DNA from: Phytophthora quininea
Taxonomy: Eukaryota; Oomycota; Peronosporomycetes; Peronosporales; Peronosporaceae
Length of the DNA: 56,759 nucleotides
Assembly: GCA_011947345.1 (NCBI GenBank)
Contig: JAAVTG010000164.1
Coordinates: forward strand, 1 to 56,759
Direction of reading: 5' to 3'
Shown: positions 43,231-54,590 of the stretch, one piece after another
How the letters are laid out: each line of letters begins with the position of its first letter
Position numbering within the stretch: position 1 is the stretch's first letter
The notes under the pieces: model-generated
Told to the model about the DNA's origin: nothing
The model's input: the letters and a program-made list of their open reading frames with translations, nothing else
The model's database searches: none
Made by a program: the position numbers and the translations under genes

Positions 43231-44698
43231 AGTGTTATTTGTTATTGGGAATCGTATGAAGGTGAGTGAGTGTAAGCTTGTGTAGAGTAGGAGTAGGTGT
43301 AGCATATGAGTGTGTAGAGTGGGAATGTGTGCAGAGAATGCGTGTTATTGTGTATGGATGTGTTCGTGTTTGCGTGTTCGTACTATATGGTTTGAGTAAA
43401 ATGAACGTGTCAATAGTATGCTTTGGTGATAGGTAAATGAGAAAGATAGAGTGGGAGTGGATGAAAAAAGAAAAAAGAAAAGAATGATAATAGTTGATTA
43501 TAATGAGATGGATTGGGATTAATAGGAAAGGTGATTTGAGTGATTTGGTAGAGATAGGTAGTAATGTGGAAAAATGAGAAGAAGAAGAAGTATGTGGAGA
43601 GTATGGATAGTAGATAATAGTGTAAGAGTGTATATACGTGTAAGTGTAGGAGGTGTGTAAGAGTAAAAATGTAGATATTCTATGGAGAAGAATGAGTATG
43701 TGAAATAGAAATGTTTAAAGAAGAAGTATGTAGAGAATAAATGGGTGTAGTGTAAAGTGTGAGTGTGTAAGATAAGAGTGTGTGAGAAGAGAAAAAATGG
43801 AGTTGAGGAAGGAATGGAGAAAATGTGAGTAATAGAAAATTTAAGAAAAATGGTGGGTGTTTGTGTGTTTGTGTTTATGTAGAGAATGGATGGATGTTTG
43901 TGTGTATGAGTGTATGTAGTGAATAGATGGATGTTTGTGTTTGAGTGTATGTGGAGTATGGATGAATGTTTGTGGTAAATAGAAGTGTATATGGAGTGTG
44001 AGTGTAAGTATGTGTGAGTGTAAATAGAAAGTAAATGTAAAAAGTGTGATTGTGAATAGAGTGTGATTGTTGAAAAGTATAAGTGTGTGTAAAGTATGAG
44101 TATGTGAGAGTATGAGAATGTGTATGTGAGAGTGTGAGTGTGTGTGGAGTGTGAGTGTGTGTAGAGTGTGAGTGTGTGTGGAGTGTGTGTGTGTGTGTGT
44201 GAGTGTGAGTGTTGTAGGGTTTGAGTGTGTGTAGAGTGTGAGTGTTGTAGAGTGTGAGTATGTGTAGAGTGTGAGTGTGAGTGTGTGTAGAGTAAAAGTG
44301 TGTGTAGGGTTTGAGTGTGAATATGAGTGTGTGTGTGTGTGTGGAGTGTGGTAGGGTTTGAGTGTGTGTAGAGTGTGAGTGTTGTAGAGTGTGAGTGTGT
44401 GTAGAGTATAAGTGTGTGTAGGGTTTGAGTGTGTGTAGAGTGTGAGTGTGTGTGGAGTGTGAGTGTTGTAGGGTTTGAGTGTTGTAGAGTGTGAGTGTTG
44501 TATGGTATGAGTGTTGTAGAGTGTGAGTGTTGTGTATGTGTAGAGTGTGAGTGTGAGTGTGTGTGGTGTGAGTGTTGTAGAGTGTGAGTGTTGTAGAGTG
44601 TGAGTGTTGTAGGATTTGAGTGTTGTAGAGTGTGGGGATGTGTATGTGTAGATTGTGAGTGTGAGTGTGTGTGGAGTGTGTAGTGTGTGTAGTGTGTG
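43231..44698 (+). repeat. C-free GT/GA-rich array A
   Basis: Degenerate repeats of GTGTGTAGAGTGTGAGT and GTTGTAGGGTTTGAGT, almost without C on this strand. A purine-rich block lies at about 43455-43660. The words TGTAGGGTTTGAG are one or two changes from the telomere repeat. It has no coding potential; long reverse-strand frames exist only because stop codons are absent. Confidence 0.8.
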
Positions 44699-44722
44699 TA
44701 GGGTTTAGGGTTTAGGGTTTAG
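44699..44722 (+). repeat. Interstitial telomere repeats
   Basis: TAGGG followed by (TTTAGGG)2 and TTTAG, in the same orientation as the chromosome end 12 kb away. It marks the end of the first M/GT block. Confidence 0.95.
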
Positions 44723-45946
44723 TATATGGGTAGTGTAATTTTTTTGCCAGTAACTTCGTGTCAAATTTTATATGGATCGACGCGGAATTTTCTTGCGAAT
44801 TGAATGGTAACACGCACACATGCCACATATGACGGTTTACGGTACTTTCTGTACAAAAACTATGCTTGCGCAAAAACAAGCCAGTCATGTCGCATATTTT
44901 ACACCAGAATTATACTCTCCATACCCGGTTTGTATACAAGGATTTTGCTCGGGAGGGCTGAATAACGCTGGAAGTGGCGCAAACGGGCCATCCGGCCGAT
45001 TTTGACTTGGCAAGAACTTGGCGATAATGATGCAAGTGCGAGAGTTTTGTAGCCAAGTTGGGAGGGCTGTAGCGACCGAACTATGGCGAACAGCTCTATA
45101 TATGGGCAGCAAACCAATTGTTGAATGTATTGCAAACCGATTTGAACTTTCTTGGGTCACATCTATGTACTTTTGACAGATATAGAAAGGCGCAAAGATA
45201 GGCTTCCGCAGCAAAATGCGAAACTTTGTCGTCATTTTCGGAAGTCAATATTTATATTGAGTAGGTACCGTTTGTACAATGATATAGCTGAATACATCCT
45301 CTTTCGAATGGTGTATAGAAAGTAGGACATAGACTGGTCACCTGCTTCGTTTTTGTACGATGAAAATGTCGTCTTGTTCGCAAATTCACGAAGCCAATAT
45401 TTGCAGTAGAAACGTGAAAATTTTCAGACACGTAGTCGGTACATTGGCAGAGTTGGTAGTGAATGATGTGATAGACATAGACGAGACACTGTATTTTTTT
45501 AAAAGTATAACTTGTTGATGATTTGATCCAGTGTATTGGAATTCATCCACATTCAGATTACCGTAAACAATTTGGTAGAGTACAGTACACACTGTACAGT
45601 ACTTTTGTGGAGTAAGGTACTTCATGGAAATGGCTACATTTTATTAAAAAATACTTTATTGTAAACCATGCAAAGCGCCCGTGTATTCGTCAGTTCCTTA
45701 CCGCTAAAAACTCTCCCCCAAAACTAAATACGGCTCCCTAACTACTGGTTGGCGCTGTCTTAGTCTGTCGCAATGATGCTCTCGCGCCAGACCCCTTGAA
45801 CGTTTCTGCGACTGTCCGGACCAGTTCCTCTCGCTGGTCAGTTGACGGTCCCCATGTTCCCAATAAGCTCTTGCACCTGTATCGCGTTCTGGCATTTCTC
45901 CCCTGCCAACCTTGTACGTGTAGATCTTCATGTGTTGGGAGATGTC
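44723..45946. other. Subtelomeric module Y, single copy here
   Basis: Starts TATATGGGTAGTG straight after the interstitial telomere repeats. No other copy is in the window and no gene is recognised; frames at 44820-45005 and 45704-45931 are short and motif-free. Like module X, it starts with TTTAGTATA. Confidence 0.5.
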
Positions 45947-47000
45947 TAGGGTTTAGTATACGCGACCGTTTGAAAACTAGCCTGGAAACCGGTACTGACA
46001 TTTTGCACAGGTATGGTATCGCCCATGAACTATTGATTGAGCCGAAAAAACGTTTTCGAAAATGTCTGGAATTTTGTATACACGCGAAAAACATGGTTTG
46101 TGAGAAATCTAGCCTGGAAACATATGCTTTTCTGTGCAGCAATAAACGGGCAAGGGTCGACTTGGTGGGGGTACGACAAGGTCCGGTTGCATAAATCGTC
46201 CTGGAAAACCGTCAAACAGCATATACGATTTGACATGGGTACATCGTACTTAAGAGAACACTCACGGTACTTCTTCTAAGCAGACGCATTTGACAAAATT
46301 TCACTTACGTACGAAACTGCCATATGGAATATTCTATATGAGAGGTAGGATGTCACAAAAATCAAAGTACTGTAAGTATCCGAGTAAGTACGATTTAGAG
46401 TACGGAATAAAATGCAGAGTTATACTCTCAAAAATGCGCAAGTGACTTTACGAAAAAAACATGTTGGTAGTGAAGTTGAGCACTGTAGACATGTTTGGGC
46501 CTTCTGCATACGGTGTTTGGTAACATATGCACAGCTGTGTTGGTGCAAGATGTTCTTGACTGATTGTAGAATACATTACCATTCCACGTTTATGCATCTA
46601 TGCACCTATAGTCACTATAAGTGACGCCACAAATGGCTTTTCGTTCCAGTATATTTATAGAGAAATAATTTACGCGGCCAAAACGATCGGTTTAATATTG
46701 AGAATTCACAGGTGTCCATAGAGAAATATGAGCTTTCCGGTGACAGACTGTATTTTGACAAAAACGGTACACTAACAAGAAAATGGACAGAATCTCCGTT
46801 TTAGAGTAATTTTAAAGTGAATATAGGCATAAGGTAGACATAGACGGTTGGTGCGGTGGTGGTAGTCGTTGGCAAAGACGGGGCGGAGGGGAGACGAGGG
46901 TATGGACGGGGCGAGAGCATGAAACCGACTCGGAACCAGTAGAAGTGCAGTTGCGCGTCGTTTTGGAGTGGTTTGGAAGGGAGTATCGGATTTAGTTTGC
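45947..47000 (+). repeat. Subtelomeric module X, copy 1
   Basis: About 1054 bases from TAGGGTTTAGTATACGCGAC to TTTAGTTTGC, matching 52184-53236 with only scattered changes. It encodes no recognised protein. A frame including NVFENVWNFVYTRKTW is open in both copies but is not evidence of function, as the copies are so alike. Confidence 0.85.
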
Positions 47001-48109
47001 TATGTGGAGAGAGATGTGGAGAAAAGGGTTGGTTGGTTTGAGTTAGAAGGAAAAATGGTTTGAAAAAGTATTGTTTGGAGTGAAATGGTTGATGAAAGAT
47101 AAAATGTATGTGTATGTTTGTGTTGGTAAATGGAAAGTGAATATAGGGTTAGTTAGAGTTAGTTAGAGTTAGAGTTAGTTTGTTGAGAGAGGGAAATATT
47201 TGAATATGGAAATGATATGAAGTAATGAAAAGGAATAGAAAAGTGGAGATAAACGTAATATGATTGAATGAGTAAAGGAATAAAGTAAGTTTAGTGTATG
47301 TGAAATAGGTAAAGATGTATTGTAAAAGTAAGGTGAGATATTAAAAAAGTTAGTTTGTTATAGTGTGAGAATTTTATAGTATAAGTATAAGTGGGTGTAG
47401 AGTGTGAGTGTGTGTAGTGTGTGAGTATGTGAAGAGTGTGAGTGTGTGTGGAGTGTGAGTGTGTGTGGTGTAAGTGTGTATAGAGTGTAAGTGTGTGTAG
47501 AGTGTGAGGATGTGTATGTGTGAAGTGTGAGTGTGTGTGGAGTGTAAGTGTGTAGAGTATGAGTGTGTATAGAGTGTGAGAGTGTGAGTGTGTGTGGAGT
47601 GTGAGTGTGTGTGGAGTGTGAGTGTGTGGAGTGTGAGTGTGGTGTGTGAGTGTGTGTGGAGTGTGAGTGTGTGTGGAGTATGAGTATGTGAGAGTGTGAG
47701 TGAGTTAGAGTGTGAATGTGTGTAAAGAGTGAGTGTGTGTGGAGTGAGTGTGAGTAGAGTATAAGTGTGTGTAAAGTATGAGTGTGTGTAGAGTGTGAGT
47801 GTGTGTGAGTATGAGTATGTGAGAGTGTGAGTGAGTTAGAGTGTGAATGTGTGTAAAGAGTGAGTGTGTGTGGAGTGTGAGTGTGAGTAGAGTATAAGTG
47901 TGTGTAAAGTATGAGTGTGTGTAGAGTGTGAGTGTTGTGGAGTGTGAGTGTGTGTGGTGTGTGAGTGTGTGTGAAGTATGAGTATGTGAGAGGGTGAGTG
48001 TTGTAGAGTGTGAGTGTTGTAGAGTTTGAGTGTGTGTAGAGTGTGAGTGTGTATGTGTAGGGTGTGAGTGTGTATGTGTAGGGTGTGAGTGTGTATAGAG
48101 TGTGAGTGC
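47001..48109 (+). repeat. C-free GT-rich array after X1
   Basis: GTGTGGAGTGTGAGT-type repeats again, preceded by a stretch of AT/G-rich DNA with GTTAGAGTTAGTTAGAGTTAG (about 47150-47180). Almost no C occurs on the plus strand. It ends at the next M module. Confidence 0.75.
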
Positions 48110-49530
48110 TATATATATATGGTCGGCGCTACATATGTATCGCACTAAAATGACGTCGCGTTATGGGCTCTATTTTGGGCTTTTGCTGCTGTTTATTCCT
48201 GTAGCGCGCTGCTTTTTAGCGCCCAAGTTAGTACTACTCGACACACTATTTTCGGTTATCAGACGATACTGACGGTAATACTGATCAGAGCATAATGAAA
48301 CTAAGTGTAGCTGGGTTTTTCAGTATGGCGAACATGATGGTGATACTCTGAGCGAGCAGAAACAGGCGCATCCGCCAATCAGCGATCCGCATCGAAAACA
48401 ACGGCTGTGCTCCACCGATTGAGCTGAAAACTTGGGAGACTACGTTTTCATATACGGGAACATGATGGTGATAGTCTGATGTGACAGAGACAGGCCCATC
48501 ACCCAATCAGCGATCAGGAACGATTGCTGCGGCTGTACATACCGGTTTCGGCTGAAAACGTAGGGGACGACGCTTTCATATACGGGGAAGAAGATGGTGA
48601 TAGTGTGAAAAGACAGAGACAGGCCCATCACCCAATCAGCGATCGGGAAGGATAGCTATGGCCGGAATTACCGGATTGGGATGAAAACTTGGGAGACTAC
48701 GTTTTCATATGTGGAGAACACGATGTTGATCGTCTGTGGTGACATAGACAGACCCATCAGCCAATCAGCGAGTACCAACGTTATCTGCGGTGGCACACAC
48801 CTGATTCGACTAAAACCTTGGAGAATCACGTTTTTGTATATGAGGAACACGATGGTGACACTGCGAAGTGATAGAGACAGGCCTGTCAAGCAGTCAACGA
48901 TCAGTAAGGTTCATTACGGCCGCTTACTCCCGTTTGGGATGAGAACCTGGGAGACTACGTTTTCGTATGTGGGGAAGAAGATGGTGATGGTTTGCAGCGA
49001 CAGAAACTGGTGCATCCGCCAATGAGCGTTCACAAAGCCATTGCAGGCATCGTACGCCCGACGGATTCGAAACAGTGAAGAGATATGTTTCGACGCAAGG
49101 CGAACATGCTGGCGGGACTCAACGAAGACCATAATGAAAGTACGTCCTTGAGTATGTGTTAATGAGAAAAATGGTGTGCAAGGTCGGAATATGCGTAGCA
49201 ACTGAATGTGCGTATGTAGGTTTGAATGTTTGTATAGTACGAGTGTATGCAGCGTATCATTGGAGGTTGGGAAGTCTGTTGTCGAGGGAGAATATGTGTC
49301 GAATAAGCGTGTTGTATCATATATAGATGTGTGTATGGGAACGACAAAAAGGTATGTAGACTAGTTAATGAAACGAGGATTAAGGACAGGTAGTGGAAAC
49401 AGGTCATGGATGACTATGCGTGCGAGAGTGGTATTGGGAATCGTATGAAGGTGCGTGAGTGTACGCTTGTGTAGAGTAGGAGTAGGTGTCGAATATGCGT
49501 GTGTAGAGTGGGAATGTATGCAGAGAATGC
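48110..49530 (+). repeat. Subtelomeric module M, copy B (truncated)
   Basis: Starts TATATATATATGGTCGG, with six 129-bp units (first mark 48336; one unit is 128). It breaks off at CAGAGAATGC, where copy C starts at once, so its GT array is missing. The micro-ORF at 48150-48272 runs 40 codons. Confidence 0.85.
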
Positions 49531-50870
49531 TTATATATATATGGTCGGCGCTACATATGTATCGCACTAAAATGACGTCGCGTTATGGGCTCTATTTTGG
49601 GCTTTTGCTGCTGTTTATTCCTGTAGCGCGCTGCTTTTTAGCGCCCAAGTTAGTACTACTCGACACACTATTTTCGGTTATCAGACGATACTGACGGTAA
49701 TACTGATCAGAGCATAATGAAACTAAGTGTAGCTGGGTTTTCAGTATGGCGAACATGATGGTGATACTCTGAGCGAGCAGAAACAGGCGCATCCGCCAAT
49801 CAGCGATCCGCATCGAAAACAACGGCTGTGCTCCACCGATTGAGCTGAAAACTTGGGAGACTACGTTTTCATATACGGGGAACATGATGGTGATAGTCTG
49901 ATGTGACAGAGACAGGCCCATCACCCAATCAGCGATCAGGAACGATTGCTGCGGCTGTACATACCGGTTTCGGCTGAAAACGTAGGGGACGACGCTTTCA
50001 TATACGGGGAAGAAGATGGTGATAGTGTGAAAAGACAGAGACAGGCCCATCACCCAATCAGCGATCGGGAAGGATAGCTATGGCCGGAATTACCGGATTG
50101 GGATGACAACTTGGGAGACTACGTTTTCATATGTGGAGAACACGATGTTGATCGTCTGTGGTGACATAGACAGACCCATCAGCCAATCAGCGAGTACCAA
50201 CGTTATCTGCGGTGGCACACACCTGATTCGACTAAAACCTTGGAGAATCACGTTTTTGTATATGAGGAACACGATGGTGACACTGCGAAGTGATAGAGAC
50301 AGGCCTGTCAAGCAGTCAACGATCAGTAAGGTTCATTACGGCCGCTTACTCCCGTTTGGGATGAGAACTTGGGAGACTACGTTTTCGTATGTGGGGAAGA
50401 AGATGGTGATGGTTTGCAGCGACAGAAACTGGTGCATCCGCCAATGAGCGTTCACACACGCCATTGCAGGCATCGTACGCCCGACTCAATCGAAACAGTG
50501 AAGAGATATGTTTCGACGCAAGGTGAACATGCTGGCGGGACTCAACGAAGAACATAATGAAAGTACGTCCTTGAGTCTGTGATTATGAGACAAATGGTGT
50601 GTAAGGTCGGAATATGTGTAGCAAATGAATGTGCGTATGTACGTTTGAATGTTTGTATAGTGCGAGTGTATGCAGCGTATCATTGGAGGTTGGGAAGTCT
50701 GTTGTCGAGGGAGAATATGTGTCGAATAAGCGTGTTGTATCATATATAGATGTGTGTATGGGAACGACAAAAACGTATGTAGACTAGTTAATGCAACGAT
50801 GATGAATAAGAAGTAGTGGAAACAGGTCATGGATGACTATGCGTGCGAGAGTGGTATTGGGAGTCGTATG
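49531..50870 (+). repeat. Subtelomeric module M, copy C
   Basis: Six satellite units at exactly 129-bp spacing (marks 49757, 49886, 50015, 50144, 50273, 50402). Very close in sequence to copy B, suggesting local duplication. Micro-ORF at 49572-49694. Confidence 0.85.
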
Positions 50871-52183
50871 AAGGTGAGTGAGTGTACGCTTGTGTAGAGT
50901 ACGCGTAGGTGTAGTATAGGAGTGTGTAGAGTGGGAATGTATGCAGAGAATGCGTGTTATTGTGTATGGATGTGTTGGTGTTTGCGTGTTCGTAGTATAT
51001 GGTTTGAGTAAAATGAACGTGTGAATAGTATGATTTGGTGATAGGTACACGAGAAAGATAGAGTGGGAGTGAAAGAAAAAAGAAAAAAGAAAAGAATGAT
51101 AATAGTTGAGTATAATGAGATGGATTGGGATTGATAGGAAAGGTGATTTGAGTGATTTGGTAGAGATAGGTAGTAATGTGGAAAAATGAGAAGAAGAAGA
51201 AGTATGTGGAGAGTATGGATAGTATATAATCGTGTAAGAGTGTATATACGTGTAAGCGTATGAGGTGTGTAAGAGTAGATATGGATATTGTATAGAGGAG
51301 AATGAGTATGTGAAATAGGAATGTTTAAAGAAGGAGTATGTAGAGAAAAATGGGTGTAGTGTAAAGTGTGAGTGTGTAGGATAAGAGTGTGTGAGAAGAG
51401 AAAAAATGGAGATGAGGAAGGAATAGAGAAAGTTTGAGTAATAGAAGATTGAAGAAAAATGATGGGTGTTTGTGTGTATGAGTGTATGAGTGTATGAAGA
51501 GTATGGATGTTTGTGGTAAATAGAAATGTATGTGGAGTGTGAGTGTAAGTATGTGTGAGTGTAAATAGAGAGTAAGTGTAAAAAGTGTGATTGTTGTAGA
51601 GTATAAGTGTGTGTAAAGTATGAGTATGTGAGAGTGTGAGGATGTGTATGTGTAGAGTGTAAGTGTGTAGAGTGTAAGTGTGTGGAGTGTGTAGTGTGTG
51701 TAGAGTGTGAGTGTGTATAGAGTGTAAGTTTGTGTAGAGTGTGAGTGTTGTAGAGTGTGAGTGTTGTAGAGTGTGAGTGTTGTAGAGTGTGAGTGTTGTA
51801 GAGTGTGAGTGTGTGTAGAGTATGAGTATGTGTAGAGTGTGAGTGTGAGTGTGAGTATGTGTAGAGTGTGAGTGTGTGTATGTGTAGAGTGTGAGTGTGT
51901 GTAGAGTATAAGTGTGTGTAAAGAATGAGTATATGAGAGGTGAGGATGTGTATGTGTGAGTGTGTATAGAGTGTGAGTGTTGTAGAGTGTGAGTGTTGTG
52001 AGAGTGTGAGGATGTGTATGTGTAGTGTGAGTGTGTAGAGTGTGAGTGTTGTAGAGTGTGAGGATGTGTATGTGTAGAGTGTGAGTGTGTGTAGAGTGTG
52101 AGTGTGAGTGTGTGTGTGTGAGTGTTGTAGAGTGTGAGGATGTGTGAAGTGTGAGTGTTGTAGGGTTTGAGTGTTGTAGAATG
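50871..52183 (+). repeat. C-free GT/GA-rich array C
   Basis: Same composition as array A, including the purine-rich block (about 51075-51220), and ending in GTAGGGTTTGAG variants before TAGGGTTTAG opens module X2. The 562-codon reverse frame covering it is a composition artefact. Confidence 0.75.
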
Positions 52184-53236
52184 TAGGGTTTAGTATACGC
52201 GACCGTTTGAAAACTAGCCTGGAAACCGGTACTGACATTTTGCACAGGTATGGTATCGCCCATGAACTATTGATTGAGCCGAAAAACGTTTTCGAAAATG
52301 TCTGGAATTTTGTATACACGCGAAAAACATGGTTTGTGAGAAATCTAGCCTGGAAACATATGGTTTTCTTTGCAGCAATAAACGGGCAAGGGTCGACTTG
52401 GTGGGGGTACGACAAGGTCCGGTTGCATAAATCGTCCTGGAAAACCGTCAAACAGCATATATGATTTGACATGGGTACATCGTACTTAAGAGAACACTCA
52501 CGGTACTTCTTCTAAGCAGACGCATTTGACAAAATTTCACTTACGTACGAAACTGCCATATGGAATATTCTATATGAGAGGTAGGATGTCACTAAAAATC
52601 AAAGTACTGTAAGTATCCGAGTAAGTACGATTTAGAGTACGGAATAAAATGCAGAATTGTACTTTCAAAAATGCGCAAATGACTTTACGAAAAAACATGT
52701 TGGTAGTGAAGTTGAGCGCTGTAGATATGTTTGGGCCTTCTGCATACGGTGTTTGGTAACATATGCACAGCTGTGTTGGTGCAAGATGTTCTTGACTGAT
52801 TGTAGAATACATTACCATTCCACGTTTGTGCATCTATGCACCTATAGTCACTATAAGTGACGCCACCAATGGCTTTTCGTTCCAGTTTATTTATAGAGAA
52901 ATAATTTACGCGGCCAAAACGATCGGTTTAATATTGAGAATTCACAGGTGTCCATAGAGAAATATGAGCTTTCCGGTGACAGACTGTATTTTGACAAAAA
53001 CGGTACATTAACAAGAAAATGGACAGAATCTCCGTTTTAGAGTAATTTTAAAGTGAATATAAGCATAAAGTAGACATACACGGTTGGTGCGGTGGTGGTA
53101 GTCGTTGGCAAAGACGGGGCGGAGGGGAGACGAGGGTATGGACGGGGCGAGAGCATGACACCGACTCGGAACCAGTAGAAGTGCAGTTGCGCGTCGTTTT
53201 GGAGTGGTTTGGAAGTGAGTATCGGATTTAGTTTGC
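52184..53236 (+). repeat. Subtelomeric module X, copy 2
   Basis: Second copy of the 1.05-kb module. It ends TTTAGTTTGC exactly where module M copy D begins with TATATATATATGG; after X1 the same end is followed by TATGTGGAG instead. Confidence 0.85.
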
Positions 53237-54590
53237 TATATATATATGGTCGGCGCTACATATGTATCGCACTAAAATGACGTCGCGTTATGGGCTCTAT
53301 TTTGGGCTTTTGCTGCTGTTTATTCCCCTAGCGCGCTGCTTTTTAGCGCCCAAATGAGTACTACTCGATACACTATTTTCGGTTATCAGACGATACTGAC
53401 GGTAATACTGCTCACAGCATAATGAAACTAAGTGTAACTGGGTTATTCAGTATGGCGAACACGATGGTGATACTCTGAGCGAGCAGAAACAGGCGCATCC
53501 GCCAATCAGCGATCCGCATCGATAGCAACGGCTGTACTCCACCGATTGAGCTGAAAACTTGGGGAAGAATGTTTTCATATACGGGGAACATGATGGTGAT
53601 AGTCTGATGTGACAGAGACAGGCCCATCAGCCAATCAGCGATCAGTACCGATTGCTATGGCTGTATATACCGGTTTAGGCTGAAAGCTTAGGGGACGACG
53701 TTTTCATATACGGGGAAGAAGATGGTGATAGTGTGAAAAGACAGAGACAGGCCCATCACCCAATCAGCCATCGGGAAGGATAGCTATGGCCGGAATTACC
53801 GGATTGGGATGAAAACTTGGGAGACTACGTTTTCATGTGTGGAGAACACGATGGTGATTGTCTGTGGTGACATAGACAGGCCCATCAGCCAATCAGCGAG
53901 GAGCAACGTTATCTACGGTGGCACACACCTGCTTCGACTAAAATCTTGGAGAATCACGTTGTTGTATACGAGGAACACGATGGTGACACTGCGAAGTGAT
54001 AGAGACAGGCCTGTGAACCAATCGACGATCGGTAAGGGTAATTACGGCCGCTTACTCCCGTTTGGGATGAGAACTTGGGAGACTACGTTTGCGTATGTGG
54101 GGAAGAAGATGGTGATAGTTTGCAGCGACAGAAACTGGTGCATCGGCCAATGAGCGTTCACATACGCCATTGCAGGCATCGTACGCCCGACTCAATCGAA
54201 ACAGTGAAGAGATATGTTTCGACGCAAGGTGAACTTGCTGGCGGGACTCAACGAAGAACATAATGAAAGTACGTCCTTGAGTCTGTGGTTATGAGACAAA
54301 TGGTGTGTAAGGTCGGAATATGTGTAGCAACTGAATGTGCGTATGTAGGTTTGAATGTTTGTATAGTGCGAGTGTATGCAGCGTATCATTGGAGGTTGGG
54401 AAGTCTGTTGTCGAGGGAGAATATGTGTAGCATAAGCGTGTTGTATCATATATAGATGTGTGTATGGGAGCGACAAAAAGGTATGTAGACTAGTTAATGA
54501 AACGAGGATCAATAATAAGTAGTGGAAACAGGTCATGGATGGCTATGCGTGCGAGAGTGGTATTTGTTATTGGGAATCGTATGAAGGTGA
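53237..54590 (+). repeat. Subtelomeric module M, copy D
   Basis: Terminal copy with six 129-bp units (marks 53463, 53592, 53721, 53850, 53979, 54108). Micro-ORF 53277-53357 with a single V-to-L change relative to copy A. It leads into the last GT array and the telomere. Confidence 0.85.

Noticed and set aside
46037..46279. Shared open frame in module X as a conserved gene
   Set aside because: Both copies are almost identical at the DNA level, so an open frame in both says nothing about selection. The starts differ and no motif is seen.
50784..52472. 562-codon minus-strand frame rich in His-Thr-Leu-Tyr
   Set aside because: It lies over the C-free GT array. The complementary strand lacks G, so stop codons are rare, and the protein is pure low complexity. 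The same holds for the frames at 47705-48145 and 51325-52263.
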